From contig JAEUHP010000153.1 in NCBI GenBank assembly GCA_016795295.1, positions 1 through 58,339 of the forward strand: DNA of 58,339 nucleotides. Reading direction: 5' to 3'. The notes beneath the pieces were generated by a model. The model worked only from the letters and a program-made list of their open reading frames with translations. It searched no databases and was not told the origin of the DNA. Below are positions 56,882 through 58,339 of the stretch, piece after piece. This DNA is from Planctomycetota bacterium (lineage in GTDB: Bacteria > Planctomycetota > UBA1135 > UBA2386). Positions within the stretch are counted from its first letter, which is position 1. Each line of letters starts with the position of its first letter. The position numbers and the translations under genes are program-made.

Positions 56882-58339
56882 ATGCCCAAACTCGCCCTAC
56901 GCGTTCCTGTCCTGCTGCTCGCTGCGACCGTGCTGGCCGGTGCGTGCAGCAACAAGTCCACGGCCAGCGCCCGCACCAACACCGCACCCCTGGTGCTGCT
57001 GGCGGACACCAACGTGCTGCCGCCGGAAACCGGCGGGGAGCGGCCGCGCGTCGCACTCAGCCGGTTCGGCGTCGACGCAGCCGCCACCTACTATCGCCTC
57101 AGCACGCCGAAGCAGACGCCGTTCCGCTTCGACGTGGTCGGCATCGCGCCTGCGGCAGGGGGCTTCGTCGGGGTGCGGGCGGCCCACGCTGCGGACGACG
57201 GCCGGATTCCTGCCGGAGGCGTCGAGTCGCTCGCTGCGGCGGGTTTCGCCCCGGCCGGAGCGGGGCTGCTCGGGGACGGCGTCTGGCTGATGGCCCATGG
57301 CGAGGGCATGGCCCGCCTCACTCTGCAAGGCAGCATCGAACGGCCCCAGGTGCTGGTGGTCGCCGACGACCGCGGCCACGCCGCGGTGGTCGAGATCGTG
57401 CTCGGCGAACCGAGTGCCATCAATCCGGCGGAGCCCGGCCTGCCGGCCGATCCGACCATCCAAGAACGCGTGCCGCTCTACTCGAGTGACGCCTGGACCT
57501 TCGGCATGCCGACCGTGGCGATCTCAGGGGACCGCACCAGCGTGGTGGTCTACGAAGGCGACCGCGCAGCGGGCATGTTGCCGGTGCGCTACGAACTGCG
57601 CATGCAGCACGACCGGGCCACCGGTGCCCGTACCGGTGGTGGCAGCCTGGCGGTAGGCGGAGATGCCGGCAATTGGCGCGACCACGAGATCGCCGCCCTG
57701 CACAACGTGCTGGCCGTGGCGCGCAACGAATTCCAGCAGGTGCGCGTGCTGCTCAGTTTCGACCGCGGCGCGACCTTTGGTCAGGAGATCGAGTTGCCGG
57801 CCCAAGGCCAGACCCGTCTGGCCCAGGTCGCACTCGCTGCCGACCACTCCCTGGCCGTGAGTTACTGGCAGGAAGGTGTGTTCGGAGAACAGCAGTTCGT
57901 GCTGGCCCAGGGTGGGCCGGTGGCGTTCGACCCGACCGGTTCGCCGGCTTGGTTCGCTTGCCAGGCGCCGCGGGTGCTGCGCACGATGCCGCAGTTCAGT
58001 TCCCCGCTGACCACTGGCATGGCCTATTCGGTCGGCGGCGACTTGGTGGTCGGCTACGCCGCCGGCTGGTTCACCAGCGAGGGCATGGAGTGGACCAGCA
58101 CCACCGAGTTCCGGTGCGCGGTGCAGCCGTTCGGCGGCGAGCTGCGCGACACGCAGGTCGACCTCGAAGCCGTGTTCGGGCGGGACCCCGCGGTGGCGCT
58201 GCTCGGCAGCGGTCCGACCCTGCAGATCGCCTACGCCTACGAAGTCGCTGCGGGCATTCGCGTGGCAACCAGCGCCGACGGCGGCCTGACGTTCACCCAG
58301 CTCGACACCTTCGGCGGCAGCGGCGCCCACCTGCCGTCG
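56882..58339 (+). CDS. Asp-box (BNR-like) exported protein, partial at right edge
   Basis: From ATG 56882 the frame is open for 486 codons to the end of the window with no stop. The N-terminus is a signal peptide ending VLAGACSNKS, possibly a lipoprotein although the lipobox is imperfect. The mature part is beta-rich with Asp-box motifs SADGGLTFTQL near residue 465 and a weaker SFDRGATFGQ near residue 295. This suggests a sialidase-like beta-propeller, with YYRLSTPKQTPF and VVVYEGDRAAG strands between. No catalytic Arg triad could be judged. It is 132 bases after smpB, on its own transcript. Function unknown. Confidence 0.78.
   Translation, partial: MPKLALRVPVLLLAATVLAGACSNKSTASARTNTAPLVLLADTNVLPPETGGERPRVALSRFGVDAAATYYRLSTPKQTPFRFDVVGIAPAAGGFVGVRAAHAADDGRIPAGGVESLAAAGFAPAGAGLLGDGVWLMAHGEGMARLTLQGSIERPQVLVVADDRGHAAVVEIVLGEPSAINPAEPGLPADPTIQERVPLYSSDAWTFGMPTVAISGDRTSVVVYEGDRAAGMLPVRYELRMQHDRATGARTGGGSLAVGGDAGNWRDHEIAALHNVLAVARNEFQQVRVLLSFDRGATFGQEIELPAQGQTRLAQVALAADHSLAVSYWQEGVFGEQQFVLAQGGPVAFDPTGSPAWFACQAPRVLRTMPQFSSPLTTGMAYSVGGDLVVGYAAGWFTSEGMEWTSTTEFRCAVQPFGGELRDTQVDLEAVFGRDPAVALLGSGPTLQIAYAYEVAAGIRVATSADGGLTFTQLDTFGGSGAHLPS

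Noticed and set aside
1..58339. CRISPR array, IS element, prophage, toxin-antitoxin or defence island
   Set aside because: No spaced direct repeats, transposase, integrase, cas or restriction motifs were seen. The short tandem repeats have no spacers.

Overview
The window is about 58 kb of very GC-rich bacterial DNA (by eye near 70 % G+C, not computed). It is densely packed, and many adjacent genes overlap by 1 or 4 bases (ATGA, GTGA, TGATG). Four features suggest a Planctomycetota bacterium: an exosortase-linked exopolysaccharide locus, a redoxin/cytochrome/copper-monooxygenase fusion, two anchored proteins with regulatory-type beta domains, and a secreted Asn/Gly/Pro-rich protein of a type I associate with marine planctomycetes. 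This assignment is inference; no rRNA is present. Housekeeping anchors are rph, rdgB, smpB, a dusB-type gene, an HU/IHF gene and two tRNA-Leu genes. No IS element, prophage or CRISPR array was seen.

Layout. 0-2.2 kb: glycosyltransferase operon (minus strand). 2.3-5.4 kb: anchored beta-domain protein, an isolated strong terminator, HD phosphohydrolase. 5.5-9.8 kb: Mla/MCE lipid transporter operon led by a Trp-Pro-rich repeat protein. 9.9-12.4 kb: two lipoproteins with short tandem repeats, then a WaaP/Kdo-kinase-like protein. 12.5-17 kb: HU protein and three exported proteins: redoxin-cytochrome-copper monooxygenase, a thioredoxin-like protein interrupted by an in-frame TGA, and a degenerate gluzincin-like protein. 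17-36 kb: anchored beta-domain protein, the exopolysaccharide/exosortase operon (export lipoprotein, Wzz, O-ligase, amidotransferase, two glycosyltransferases, exosortase-EpsI, deacetylase), then a giant TPR protein and a sigma-54 response regulator. 36-38.3 kb: thioredoxin-fold/TPR protein. 38.5-44.5 kb: six-gene DUF58/VWA (Bat-type) operon. 44.5-58.3 kb: mostly housekeeping genes mixed with a porin, small secreted proteins, a degenerate hybrid kinase, CheR, a phosphopantetheinyl transferase and, at the right edge, a partial Asp-box lipoprotein.

How the genes may work together. The 20-30.6 kb operon should build, polymerise, modify and export a polysaccharide and process exosortase substrates. 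A sigma-54-like -24/-12 element sits just upstream of it, and a sigma-54 activator with a TPR partner lies just beyond it, recalling the PrsR/PrsT arrangement of known PEP-CTERM loci. The most unusual observation is at 14.9-15.8 kb. A good Shine-Dalgarno, start and signal peptide run straight into an in-frame TGA preceded by a Cys codon. A hairpin fitting the bacterial SECIS description follows, then an open thioredoxin-like frame with a CxxC. This is either a new selenoprotein or a simple nonsense mutation, and both options are testable.
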